A stretch of DNA of 31,807 nucleotides from Sperchopsis tessellata (GCA_033557685.1 JAWQRN010000302.1:1-31807); one strand, 5' to 3'. Numbered from the stretch's first letter, positions 19,285-28,690 are shown. The notes: generated by a model from the sequence alone, not told the origin. Translations and numbers: made by a program.

Positions 19285-20445
19285 TTAAATCTCTTCATCT
19301 GAAGATAAATAGTTGTCGTCCTCACTAGCTGAGGAATCATTGACTTCATATTCTTCATGCTCCTCCCAAATCATGTTAGTGTTTGAGATGCCGGTATTAT
19401 TGACAATCACTTCAGATGAGATGCAATCCCAAGCTCGCAAGATCCAAGAGCAGATGGTTTCCATGGTGGCCGCTTAATATTTGCATCCTTCGTGTACGTG
19501 TGATTCCTTCATGATAGAAACATCCAGAGGTTACAGAATCGGGATTAAAGAATCACAGCCATATTGGTTCGCCCTGTTTGAAGTGAATTTTTTACATTTT
19601 CATGAATATGGCCTTGGAAGCTATTTAGGATCTGCATAACCCTCTGATTACGTAAAGGACCAGTTTTCTTCCCCACACTTTCTCCACCCAATCTTAAATA
19701 AAATCTTTATCCAATCACCTCTTTTCTTGGACTCTCACATGGATACTAGGTAGAAATTTTTCCTTTGGAAGAGTGTTTCTTTTCAAAATTACGTATAGTA
19801 GAAATTTACCTCCATCTGTAGTCACCATTAACATGGTGTTCAATTCATATAGTTTTTAATGCCACCGATCGCACGCCCTGCTTTTCAATAAAAGTGTTTT
19901 ATGTGCATATCAAAAAACATAGGAGTTTGATCGGCATTACCAATTTGAGAAACCACGTACGAATTTTCTTCTCTCAATTTAATCGCATGCCTATGAAATT
20001 CATCACCTTGTCTGTAAAATCTCGCGGTAACTTGTGACACGATGTCGTTCTTCTACATAGTGAAAGATCTTTTATTTTCATGAATCGCCGAAGCCACCCT
20101 CGACTAACCTTGCGTTGATTATCTGATATGTTATGAGACTTTGCGATATCTTGTACACGAAGTTTTAACATGTCATATGTAACTGCGATGCCATCGTTCT
20201 TTAATTGTTCAAAGTAACTATGAAGTTCATCTTCTAGTGCGGGTTATTTACCATGTTGCGAAACACGAAATGCCCTACACTCGCTTTTTGAATCTCTTAG
20301 CGCTTTCTTTTTGTTTCCTCCAATAACGCATGTTGGATTCCAAAATTCCAAATTATCTTTCTGCTGCAAGGTTCCCGAACTGTTCCGCGAAACTTCTCAC
20401 TTTTAATTTGCACCTCGCTGTATAACAATTGTTCTTCTTTCCCAT
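19285..20445 (-). pseudogene. pogo/Tigger-type transposase pseudogene (CENP-B-like HTH, DDE)
   Basis: Minus-strand conceptual translation starts at ATG 20445 (MGKKNNCYTARCKLKV) and ends at TAA 19285-19287. The N-terminal psq-type HTH reads FAEQFGNLAAER*FGI then NMRYWRKQKESAKRFKK. The CENP-B-type HTH reads ELHSYFEQLKNDGIAVTYDM, LKLRVQDIAKSHNIS and RKVSRGWLRRFMKIKDLSLC, then RRTTSCHKLPRDF. The DDE domain starts with VSQIGNADQTPMFFDM, holding the first Asp. The second Asp block reads ILNSFQGHIHENVKNSL, with Asn where Asp is expected. The third block, L*PLDVSIMKESH, keeps its Asp. The C-terminus AWDCISSEVIVNNTGISNTN continues into an acidic tail ending SSDEEI and a stop. The ~387-codon span is somewhat shorter than typical family members, with internal deletions, stops and frameshifts. 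It is inactive. Confidence 0.9.
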
Positions 20446-21204
20446 CTTGAAATTTTAACACCACTGTGCAGTAAAATTGTTGAAAATCAACTAAAATATT
20501 TACCATAAATAAAGAAATATAGTCCGACAAACATACCGTGGCCTGTGACGTTAGATTCAATAGACCAGGTTTATTACTTTCATACCCTTGGAAAAACCCA
20601 CCATTAGCATGCTCACCCTTTTATTAAGAAAAAGCAAATTTTAGGTATAAAATAAGTTGACCATCTATTGTACGCAGGTAGAAAAATCTATAGTCCAGGA
20701 AATCAAACTCATACCATATGCGGAATAAAAAATAAATCCAAAATCATTCTTTAAAAATAACGGGGCACAAATTACACAAGAAAATACAGTAATTATGTTA
20801 AACATAGACAGAACATGCAGTACAGTATAAAAATCCATTAAAAAAATGGTTGAAAAAGTTAGACATACTCTACATATAAAAGTCACATGAGTAACTATGG
20901 GCATATATTTGAATCAAAATGATAACGGTTCTCTTAAGCCAAAAGGTTTACTATACTAGGAGCTGTCCACTCTAACCCCAGAGTGGTAGGTTTGGTCATT
21001 TTTAAAACAAATTTACCAACCAAAAAAATACTAGAAAGAGCTAAACCTCAAGTTATCTGAAAGATAAACTATGTAAATACAGGCACACATAACCTAAAAT
21101 TTGTCAAACACTAAGATGTCAGTTGCTGACTCCACTGATCTAGTACATACCGAAATGCGAGTCAAAAATGCAGCACTACATTCGTTTCACACCCAGTACC
21201 AAAC
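20446..21204. other. Unassigned AT-rich interval
   Basis: This probably includes the 5' end of the pogo-type element, but no terminal repeat is recognised. A minus-strand open frame at 20665-20904 is hydrophobic and of no recognised family. Confidence 0.35.
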
Positions 21205-21300
21205 ATTACAAGATAGGTCTCAGGATACTTCCCTGTGGCACACCAATGCAAAAACTCTTACAATCAACCAAAGACGGAACATTCGCAAAAATTTGTAAAC
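21205..21300 (-). pseudogene. Short reverse-transcriptase fragment (Jockey/CR1-like motif)
   Basis: The minus strand reads FANVPSLVDCKSFCIGVPQG and continues SILRPIL. GVPQGSIL is the classical motif B of Jockey-, CR1- and I-type LINE reverse transcriptases, and differs from the (S/R)QGC(I/V)LSP version in the other LINEs here. It therefore represents a third type of RT in the window. Further RT sequence downstream on the minus strand (20950-21200) is probable but too decayed to read. Confidence 0.6.
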
Positions 21301-22116
21301 TCGAAAACATAACTACTAAATTTTACAATTATTAATAAGTAAGCAATTCCAGTGGCAGGATTTAATAATAAGAAACTGCCTTTTAAAAAGGAACATATTT
21401 AAAAAAAACGTGAGGAATGATTAATTACAACGTCGGATTAGATAAGACTAAATTAATTTCAAAGGTTACGAAATAAAGCATACAAAACAAAATAAAACAA
21501 CCAAGCCGATTTATTCATAGATTTTTTTTAAATTGAAAATAAAAATTCTTTCAATGTATTAAACTAAGACGAAAAATATATAGCTTCATCCTCTTGAATA
21601 ATATATAGACCCTCCTCTGTTGATGTTCGATGGAATTTATCGCATAATGTAGGTCGGTGCTCGAAAATATTTTCTTCGTGATATATACTCCTTCACATTC
21701 CTTAATGTATAACAAAAGCATTCTGAAAAGGACTTTCATATAAATGGTTCTGCAAAAGTCTACCCTTCTTAGTTAAGAGCCTAAAACAATTCTGTTTACA
21801 ATCCACTTATCTTCCATTTTTATCAATATCCATTAAGAGCGAAAAGGATGTTTTGTTCAGAAATAAAGGCAAAGGAATCCCATTATTCAAATATTCCAAA
21901 CTGTGATACTATTGTATTTTATCTGGCATTTAAATTAAACAGGATGAGTATCTCGTTAGTCCTTAACGATACCATTCTTCTCAGAATATGATATCTAATC
22001 AGAACTCAATTCACTGCTGAATTAGAATTAGTGATGATCAAATTTTTTTAGTTAGAAATGTTGGGTGAAGTGATGCACTATCTGTTTATTGAATTCATAA
22101 ACAATATTACTACTTA
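21301..22116. other. Unassigned AT-rich interval
   Basis: A 62-codon minus-strand open frame (21551-21739) resembles no family I know. Otherwise nothing is recognised. Confidence 0.4.
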
Positions 22117-22240
22117 TCTTCAGATTTTCTAGGAGATAACCTTGTATTAGCTTTCCTTTGTGCCTACGTTCCTTTGTGCCTACGTTTCGTCCATAGCTGC
22201 AGGGGATATTATTAATACATATAGCTCTTAAAAGTGCTAA
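22117..22240 (+). repeat. Alpha cassette, copy 2, with internal 17-bp duplication
   Basis: The order matches alpha copy 1: TATCTTCAGATTTTCTAGGA, GATAACCTTGT, a spacer, then CTACGTTTCGTCCATAGCTG, CAGGGGATATTATTAATAC and ATAGCTCTTAAAAGTGCTAA. The spacer contains two direct copies of TTCCTTTGTGCCTACG immediately before the GTTTCGTCC core, so this copy has gained a short tandem duplication next to it. Confidence 0.75.
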
Positions 22241-22776
22241 GTGTATACTACCTTGTAACTACATGGCTGATTAGTAGTCAAAATTTTGAGTTTTATCTAC
22301 AAGGATACTAAATATGTTCAGTTTCACTTATTACAAAATATCTTGGCGTGATCCCTCCAAACAAATACAATTTATGACGTCCGTTTCTGTGTTCTTATTC
22401 AGTTGTTTAAACTCTACTACCATAAGGATATTGCTAAAGAAATTATTGTATTAAGAAATTATTTAGTTCTACCAATTAAATATTAAATTTCATGTAGAGG
22501 GACCAAAAAAAAAGCACGAAATGCTCAGACATACTTATTCAATAGAAAATACAATATCCGCATGTGTTTATTTATGTGTGAAATTATCTACGTAGACTAC
22601 AGATTTCGATATCTTTAGCAATAAAATGTTATCGGCGCCTCTAGTATGGTACCGATAATATTGACATCTGCAGCGTAGAAACTCATTTAAAGTTTAAGAG
22701 TTATATTAAAAAGAAAACTTTTTATTTTTGATTTAGTTTTCTTTGCTTTTGGGGTAAAACATAATGATAATTTTCA
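22241..22776. other. Unassigned AT-rich interval
   Basis: Nothing firmly assignable. Around 22628-22672 the sequence GTTATCGGCGCC ... GGTACCGATAAT has partly self-complementary ends and could form a small stem. Confidence 0.4.
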
Positions 22777-22842
22777 GTTTATTACAAATTACAAAGAATC
22801 TAATTTCAAAAAGTGCAAACCAAAATTATAAAATATTGATAC

Positions 22843-22953
22843 TTAACTAGAATCATTTGAGTTTTCTTCATGAAAATCTTCGTATTCGGGGTCAACCCTA
22901 TGTATTTTCTTTCGATTTGAGAGAAAAATAAAAGTTGTGAAATACCTCCGGTA
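22843..22953 (-). CDS. Possible terminal exon of an unknown gene or element
   Basis: The minus strand carries a short frame that begins with an ATG near 22953 and ends KKIHRVDPEYEDFHEENSND followed by SS and a stop at 22843-22845. The last ~20 residues are charged and acidic, unlike random AT-rich translation. A pyrimidine-rich run ending in AG (rc of 22909-22930) directly precedes this part and could be a 3' splice site. An AATAAA signal lies about 60 bp past the stop (rc of 22778-22783). This is what a small last exon looks like, but a transposon C-terminus would look the same. No family is recognised. Confidence 0.25.
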   Translation of the reverse strand, partial: YRRYFTTFIFLSNRKKIHRVDPEYEDFHEENSNDSS

Positions 22954-22993
22954 TATCATTATTTTTATATAGTTCAAGTAAACCCTTCAATTA

Positions 22994-23070
22994 CTTCAAA
23001 TCAATAGGAATCTTTTTGCCGATGTTTCGTCCACCGTTGTAGGGGTCATTATCAAGATATGTAGCTCCTT
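22994..23070 (+). repeat. Alpha cassette, copy 3 (3' half)
   Basis: It reads GCCGATGTTTCGTCCACCGT, TGTAGGGGTCATTATCAAGA and TATGTAGCTCC, matching the core and right block of the other alpha copies but lacking the CTTCAGGTTTTCC lead. It faces the beta cassette at 23169-23284 in inverted orientation. Confidence 0.7.
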
Positions 23071-23168
23071 TATATCTCTTTCCAGTTATTCTCCCCGGAA
23101 TCCCCTCACTAATTTACTCCACGAGAGTTTATTATTCCTCCGGCAACAACACAAGGAGGTAGTTTTCA

Positions 23169-23284
23169 CTGCAGTGAATTCATTTATTGAAGTAACATCA
23201 CTCGCCTTGAAAGTGTCCCTTGCAACAGTGGACGAAACGTTGGCACTTGGCAGAGCATCTACACGGTTTCCACCCGGAAACAAC
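23169..23284 (-). repeat. Beta cassette, copy 2
   Basis: Reversed, this is almost identical to the beginning of the cassette at 31606: GTTGTTTCCGGGTGGAAACC, GTGTAGA, AAGTGCCAACGTTTCGTCCA, CTGTTGCAAGGGACACTTTC, AAGGCGAGTGATGTTACTTC and AATAAATGAATTCAC. I count about seven differences over ~113 positions. The similarity stops at 23169, where copy 3 continues into the CTGGAGTGG part. Confidence 0.85.
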
Positions 23285-23307
23285 ATTCATACATCTTAAT
23301 GTATGAT

Positions 23308-23531
23308 ATTGTTGTTTGTTTATTAATTTAAAATCGGCCTCTTTCCGCTGCTGTGACCAAACACGCCGGAAATTAGACTTCCACATCTGGATATGTTGCC
23401 GCATCCAGTGTTCCAACTGGAATTTGGTTCTTTTATGTGCATTTGATGTTCATTTTCCTACAATACACGGGACCCACAGCGTTACTTCTATCCCGGAAGA
23501 AGAGCACCATAAAGACTTTTCCCTAACCTCA
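23308..23531 (-). mobile_element. SINE copy 2, head missing
   Basis: Read in reverse this is the body of the SINE at 14250: AAAAGTCTTTATGGTGCTCT, CCGGGATAGAAGTAACGC, GTGGGTCCCGTGTATTGTAG, GAACCAAATTCCAGTTGGAA and GGCCGATTTTAAATTAATAA. The tRNA-like head with its A and B boxes is absent, so the copy is 5'-truncated. It lies 24 bp from beta copy 2. Confidence 0.82.
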
Positions 23532-24068
23532 CCTTAACGTATTCTAAAAAAATGTTGTAAATGCACACACTTGATCTTACTATAACATTTTGCGATAAAA
23601 AATATAGTATTTGAAGATAGTTTAGTTTTCGATGAATATTTACTTCTTTTTTACATACTATAAATGCAAATTTAATCATACTATAATATATTTTAATAAT
23701 TGAGATACAATAGTTTTCCATCTAAAAGAGTTGCTAGGAATATTTACATACGATATATTATCTTAAAACGGGAGAATATGTCATGTAATATAGTCTTCGT
23801 TGCAGATATATTTACATTTGCTTTTTTAATAAAAAATACAATATCTCATCAAAAAGAATTTTTAAAATAAATTTTTCGGCAATTTTCAAGTTTGAGAATT
23901 TTCCTATATATGCACTACCCACGCTACAATTGCGTACCTATTAACAATTGCTTCAGCCAAACTCTTGTAGACAGTTAATCTAGAATAAAGAATGTTATAC
24001 TTTAACTTCCACAATCAATTTTTGAGACACTCAATATGCATCTTCTATTTGAAAAAAGGATCTAATAT
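23532..24068. other. Unassigned AT-rich interval
   Basis: Nothing recognised. A minus-strand open frame at 23488-23721 overlaps the SINE end and has no family resemblance. Confidence 0.4.
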
Positions 24069-24450
24069 TAGTTCTTCTTCTTTAATTTAGGCCTTCACCT
24101 GTTCTTCTTCACGCATATGCTACGCTACGGTATCTCTCTTTCTACTGATGTGGAAACCTAGCTGTTAAGCCACCTTTTTTTTGGTCTTCCTGGATCTCTC
24201 TTTCCTCTCGGTATCATATCTCTTGCTGTTCTAATCAATCTATTGCTGTCTGCTCTTTGGACATGTTAATTCCATTTTCTTCGGTGCCGCACTCATTCCT
24301 TACTTCGTTTTTTTTTTATTCTGTCTCTTCTTCTCTTTCCCAGTATCGCTCTCAATGTGTTTATTTCTGTGGTTCGCAGTAATTGCCTTGTCTTGCTGGT
24401 GTCGGCGCGTGTTTCCATTGCATCACCGGTCTCACCATATTACTTCTATG
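24069..24450 (-). pseudogene. LINE C-terminal fragment (family 3)
   Basis: The minus strand gives the C-terminal end of a LINE ORF in changing frames: NMVRPVM (near 24435), then TRADTSKTRQLLRTTEINTL, RAILGKRRRDRIK, EVRNECGTED, NRINRTARDMIPRGKRDPGR and PKKRWL (near 24175). The phrase 'ETRADT-KT-LLRTTE--TLR-I-G---RDR-RN--IR-ECG' followed by GRPKKRW is typical of the C-terminus of insect RTE-like LINEs. A short AGAAGAAGAAC tail lies at 24069-24082 (reversed). It is strongly 5'-truncated, with no RT motifs remaining. It differs in sequence from the C-terminus of families 1 and 2. Confidence 0.78.
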
Positions 24451-25555
24451 TATATTAATCACTATAAAATTTATATAATTTATAGTGAGTTCCCTGTGGG
24501 ATTTTAAAAATTAAGTTCACCCCCAAATAGTTTATTTCGAATAAATCTTTTCGCAATAATATTTCCGTCTTCGATAAAAATTGAGTTTTGGGTCTATATG
24601 CAGTACTATTTCATTTTTATGAACTGCACACAGTAACATTGACGCGAGAGTATCAGTTTTAGAAGCAAAATGGTGCAATCGATCACTAGTTGATATCCTG
24701 GAAGCCATGATTTGGCTATTGCTAACAAAAGTTTACTTAATTCCTCGGAAATCTCTTATTTATTATGTCATCATTTTTTACATTACTTTAATGTTACTTT
24801 TATAGACATTTTTATATTAGTAACTTCGTATAAATATGTACGACAATACTTATGAGAGATGTTTTATTATATAAAACTTTTATTATGATGTGGTACAATA
24901 ATATGTCAATAGTCGTAATATCTCACTATCAAAGACAAATAGCTGGTCTTGTTTCCTCTTGAAATGTTTCACATATTTATATATTGTTCTCAAAACTGTA
25001 TACCTTTATAATCGAATAATTATATTTTTCAAACACAATGTGGACATTTTTCCACTTCTCCAACCAAAATTGCATTTTAAGAATGTACTTGAAAAATTCG
25101 TTAAATTTTAATTACCAAATGTGCAATGCCTGGCGAACCATAGTAGATAAAAATGCCATTACTTCCTGTTTAATTAGTTAAAAGCAAATTTTAGCTAATA
25201 ACCAATGAACTTCAACATAGACCACGTGTAAATTAGTTGACAGTGCTGAAACAATTTCGATTAGGCTAGAGAATATGTATATGTATATCGTGAGCCGAAG
25301 GACATTTAAAAACTCGTGATTCATCCATCGACGTCCAGTTTATTTATAGAACACACTCATATCCACCAGCAAAAACTGACCATACACAAAATTAGCACTT
25401 TGGACTAAGCGAAAGTAGATTACCAATGTTATTTCGTTCACTTAAACAATATTTAAGTGCCACAATCAAGATCGCGCGAAAGTATATCATTATTTTAGTT
25501 TTAGACAATTTATCTTAATACTTCTAAATACAGCCGCTCCATTTTTCCAATTTTC
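24451..25555. other. 1.1 kb AT-rich interval without recognisable content
   Basis: No coding relic, RNA gene or shared repeat is recognised. A small palindromic stretch at about 24463-24486 (CTATAAAATTTATATAATTTATAG) is present. Confidence 0.45.
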
Positions 25556-25791
25556 AGCCAGCTAACTAGCACTTGAGGGGTCCGGGGTGAAGAATTAGAA
25601 GTTAGAATTTTGTGGTTAGGAGAAATCGACTTCAGAAAGGAACATAAGACTGTGGGTCCCGTGTATTATAGATAATTGAAGATCACGTGCGCTTTAAAGA
25701 ACTCAATTCCAGTTGGAACCCAATCCCTGGCGTCGATGATTTGCCGTAGGAGCGGAAAAAGGTCGACGTTAAATTAAAAAAAACTTCTAAA
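25556..25791 (+). mobile_element. SINE copy 3, heavily decayed
   Basis: The central body is clear: GACTGTGGGTCCCGTGTATT, GATCACGTGCGCTTTAAAGA, CTCAATTCCAGTTGGAACCC and GTCGACGTTAAATTAAAAA. The head is much altered but retains an ACTAGCACTTGAGGGGTCCG-like and a TTTTGTGGTTAGGAGAAA segment in the right order. The B box is not recognisable. This looks like the oldest of the four copies. Confidence 0.72.
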
Positions 25792-26129
25792 TTGTTAGGT
25801 AATTTTGGTGTTTATCTCATGCGTTTATCTCACATAAGTATTAATATGCCACAAGCAAATCAGTCAACATCGTAAGGAACCAGATCGATTACATTATGTT
25901 GAACCATCGCAACAAATCATGAAGTTGACTGTATCTGACTACAATTCATTTGTAACAGAGAAAGACTCAAAATTAAAACTCATAAGAAACCATTGTCAAC
26001 AAAGAAAATAGACTTAGATAAATTAGTGTTGCTGACAATTTAAAGGTAAAACTATATTATATAAATAATAGAATTGCGACAAACTGTGATTACTAATGAA
26101 AATAAATAAAAATAATTATTTATAGAACA
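25792..26129. other. Unassigned AT-rich interval
   Basis: Nothing recognised. It may contain the decayed endonuclease region of the LINE that follows. Confidence 0.35.
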
Positions 26130-26712
26130 TCTGCGGATAAACTGGGATTCTGTAGAAAGGAAAAAAGATGGAATTGATAACAAAGGAAATACTTAAACTA
26201 ATGGTAAAGCACAAAAAGAACAAGAAAAGTATTTAACGAAATAGAAACACTCCGATAAAAACTTGATGGCTTCAATTTACATAAGAAGATATGAGAAACA
26301 ACTAATACACAATAGAAAGCAATAAAAGGTACACTAGTAAATGAAGATAACTCCCTACTGATATAAAGGACTAACTCAAAACATGGGAGCGTTATACAAA
26401 AAAAATATATATATCCAGATAACACACAACAGTTATCTAATCTCGAAGATAATAATGTAAAGATCGAGAGTAGCAAAGGAAGCGTTTATGAAGGAATTGG
26501 CACACTTAAAAATAAATAAAATGTAAGCTACTGAATGTAATACAGAATATAGTATTTATATCTTATAAAACTTTTAAACAACACCAACAAATCTAGTAAT
26601 ATACCATCATAATGGCAGAAAACTACCGTCATATTTCTACCGATAAAATTGAGTGCTAAATTATGCACAATTTTTAAGAAAACTACATGCACTAATTTGG
26701 AAAAAACATTAA

Positions 26713-26726
26713 TAACACACAGCCTG
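26713..26726. repeat. Target-site duplication, left copy
   Basis: TAACACACAGCCTG is repeated as TAACACACAGTCTG at 27015-27028, flanking the antisense SINE; 13 of 14 bases agree. The duplicated bases encode NTQ of the host LINE's reverse transcriptase. Confidence 0.85.
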
Positions 26727-27014
26727 TTTGTTTTGTTTAAATTCGGCCTATTTTCGGTGCTATGGTCAATCACCGATACCAGGGATTAGGCTTCCACACC
26801 TGGGAATTTTGCCACATCCAGTGTTTCAACTGGAATTGGATTATTTTACATGCACATGGTCTTTATGTACCTACAATACACGAGCCCCACAGTTTAACGT
26901 CCCTTACGGAAGACGAGCACCACAAAGACTTTTCCCTAATCACAAAAAGCCGGCCGCATCTGGGTCTCGAACCAAAGACCCCACGCTTAGTAGTCTAGTA
27001 CTTAGCCACTAAGC
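26727..27014 (-). mobile_element. SINE copy 4, inserted in the LINE RT
   Basis: In reverse this is a nearly complete copy: A box TAGCTTAGTGG (27016 downward), B-box region TTTGGTTCGAGACCCAG (near 26977), then GTGGTGCTCGTCTTCCGTAA, GGGACGTTAAACTGTGGGGC, AATTCCAGTTGAAACACTGG, GGCCGAATTTAAACAAAACA. The head is intact apart from the first few acceptor-stem bases. It is flanked by a 14-bp target-site duplication and splits the RT reading frame of the LINE it sits in, so it must be younger than that LINE insertion. Confidence 0.9.
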
Positions 27015-27028
27015 TAACACACAGTCTG
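27015..27028. repeat. Target-site duplication, right copy
   Basis: TAACACACAGTCTG pairs with the copy at 26713-26726. Confidence 0.85.
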
Positions 27029-27504
27029 ATTTCAGAAATGAGTTGGTGCTAGTGAAAGTGTTCACAGAAAAAGGCGCGAATTGACGTAAACATATTTATG
27101 CCTGTTTAATAGACTACGAGAAGGCATTTGATAATGTAAAACTTGAGAAACTCGACAAAATATATACGAATAAGACAACAATTTTATTAGAATCAAGCTT
27201 CATGCATAAAAATTCACCAATAATTAAGTGTCCAAATCAAAATCTTCGAAGTTCAGGCAAGGTTATATTCTATCTCACCTAATATTTAATGTGTATTCGG
27301 AAACCATATACAATCTTTATACTGATTGTCAAATTATGTAGACGGCCTTTTGAATAAACAAATGCAAACTATTGCAAATATAGAGAGGTAAATGGAGAGA
27401 AGAGAATATAATGAAAAATTAAACAAAAAAGTATTAAACTATATGGACAGCACGAAACGTACAAATTTCTTGGTTTTCCACAGAATGCAAAATAACAACA
27501 TACA

Positions 27505-27985
27505 GACATCAATATCATGACTTTCGCGGTGCCTGTATTAATATATTCTTTTGGCATAATAAAGTGGTCAACTACTTAATTAAAAGAAATAAACATCTAA
27601 ACAGAACTCAGTTAACAAAACACAGAAACTTACATCCAAACTGATGCAAGGAAAGAGTAACAATAAGCAGAAAAGAATGAGGAAGGGGACTAATAGACGT
27701 TAAAGACAATGGAGTTAGGTTTTGGAAACAAAACAAAGTAATAGTTATACCATTCATCATCACAGTCACTGGAATCACACCACACACTTTCATCAAACAT
27801 CTATCCCAATTAAGTCTTTCACAAAACATACATACCCGAACACAAAAAGCAGTAATTCTAAAAACTTGTCGTATTGTTAGAAAGTTTTTAAACTAACAAT
27901 AGTAACTCTAATTAGATTTGAAACTAGCCCGTCTGCGTAGACTAACCCCAATGTTAAATTTGGGAGAGATAATAATAATAATATA
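27505..27985 (+). mobile_element. R4/Dong-like LINE 3' fragment ending in TAA-rich repeat
   Basis: The translated blocks are FAVPVLIYSFGIIKWS, LKEINI*TELS, then SRKE*GRGLIDVKDNGVRFW (near 27670-27730), VIVIPFIITVTGITPHTFIK, HLSQLSLSQNIHTRTQKAVI and LKTCRIVRKFLN before a stop at 27894. This C-terminus (SFG-I-W ... RKEGGRGL ... V-G--P ... QKA-IL-TCRIVRKFL) differs from that of LINE family 1. It fits R4/Dong-type elements as I know them; the clade is tentative. It ends with TTTGGGAGAGATAATAATAA and more TAA units (27957-27985), matching the simple TAA-repeat ends associated with Dong elements. It is 5'-truncated, on the same strand as the surrounding LINE, and must have inserted into it. Confidence 0.75.
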
Positions 27986-27992
27986 TTTATTG
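27968..27992. repeat. (ATA)n simple repeat
   Basis: About five ATA/TAA units form the 3' tail of the R4-like LINE fragment, followed by TATATTTATTG. Confidence 0.8.
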
Positions 27993-28690
27993 TGCTCAGA
28001 AAACAATATAAATGCACTCAATTCTCAAATAACAGTTATGTACACAAAACTTGGCATCTCTTATTTCTATCCTTGGTAAACAATAATCACCTCTCTATGA
28101 ATATCAAAATTGGTTAGCCTGATAACTTTTCCATGAACATAGAGTTTAGTATCTAATTCATATAACGTAAAGTAGAGAAAAATATCAAGTAATGGTCGCC
28201 AACCTCAGTAAAATATGGTATAAGGAGAGGTATGTTGGCTAAACGACAAATGGGACACAGATCTATAAATAAGCACAAGAATTTAAGTCATAAGAAGTAC
28301 ATTCCTTAAAATGAGAAACATGTGATTTCGATGAGAAATATCACTTAAAACAAGATGGCGAATTACTATGTATTATAAGTACTCATTTACAGTGCAGAAA
28401 CCTAAATATTGAAAGTGGCTACCATAAGGAGATTGGAGGTTTTCGAAATACGGCTCTATATAAAAATGTTGAGAATCTCGTAGGTAGATCATGTAACGAA
28501 TAGATAAATCCTAAAAATAATGACCAAAATAAGGGATCTTATAACTACCATCAGGAGACAAAAGAAATTATATTTCGGACACATATTCCACTCCAGGAAA
28601 AGAGGGCCGGACTTCGAAGGCTTGAATGAAATGAAATCTACTGAACAAAATGTAAAGAACTGCTTATAAAAGAAAACGTGCCGCAAATTA

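Larger units (their letters stand above)
26130..28690 (+). pseudogene. LINE of family 1, second copy, interrupted twice
   Basis: This element is homologous to the 9.3-11.4 kb copy. The linker segment (26168-26290) reads MELITKEILKLMVKHKKNKK and DGFNLHKKI, where the other copy has ILELMETRRK and DIFNMHKKV. The RT begins ENYRHIS (26620-26640). It is broken by an antisense SINE at 26727-27014 and resumes with SDFRNEL, then motif A HIYACLIDYEKAFDNVKLEK (27089-27150). Motif B is QGYILSHLIFNVYSET after a 1-nt shift (27257-27304), and motif C is a lost NLYTDC (27312-27330). After KRTNFLVFHRMQNN (27448-27500) an R4-like LINE fragment intervenes to 27985. The C-terminus then returns: VLIYSAET*IL, RRLEVFEIRLYIKMLRIS, DHVTN, RDLITTIRRQKKLYFGHIF (28380-28600). 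Many stops and shifts break it. Order and spacing show one ancestral insertion later hit by two others. Confidence 0.85.

Noticed and set aside
21101..21298. Plus-strand 65-codon frame
   Set aside because: Antisense to the Jockey/CR1-type RT fragment.
23086..23416. Overlapping minus-strand frames of 66 and 72 codons as genes
   Set aside because: They span beta copy 2 and the SINE end; their apparent protein similarity to the frames at 1704-1922 and 31606-31807 follows from the DNA repeat.
26728..27012. Plus-strand frames of 94 and 78 codons
   Set aside because: Both are antisense to SINE copy 4, and similar peptides arise from SINE copy 2 at 23316-23537.
27986..28200. Continuation of the R4-like LINE or another inserted element
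   Set aside because: No readable coding block or repeat match; left as part of the interrupted family 1 LINE region.
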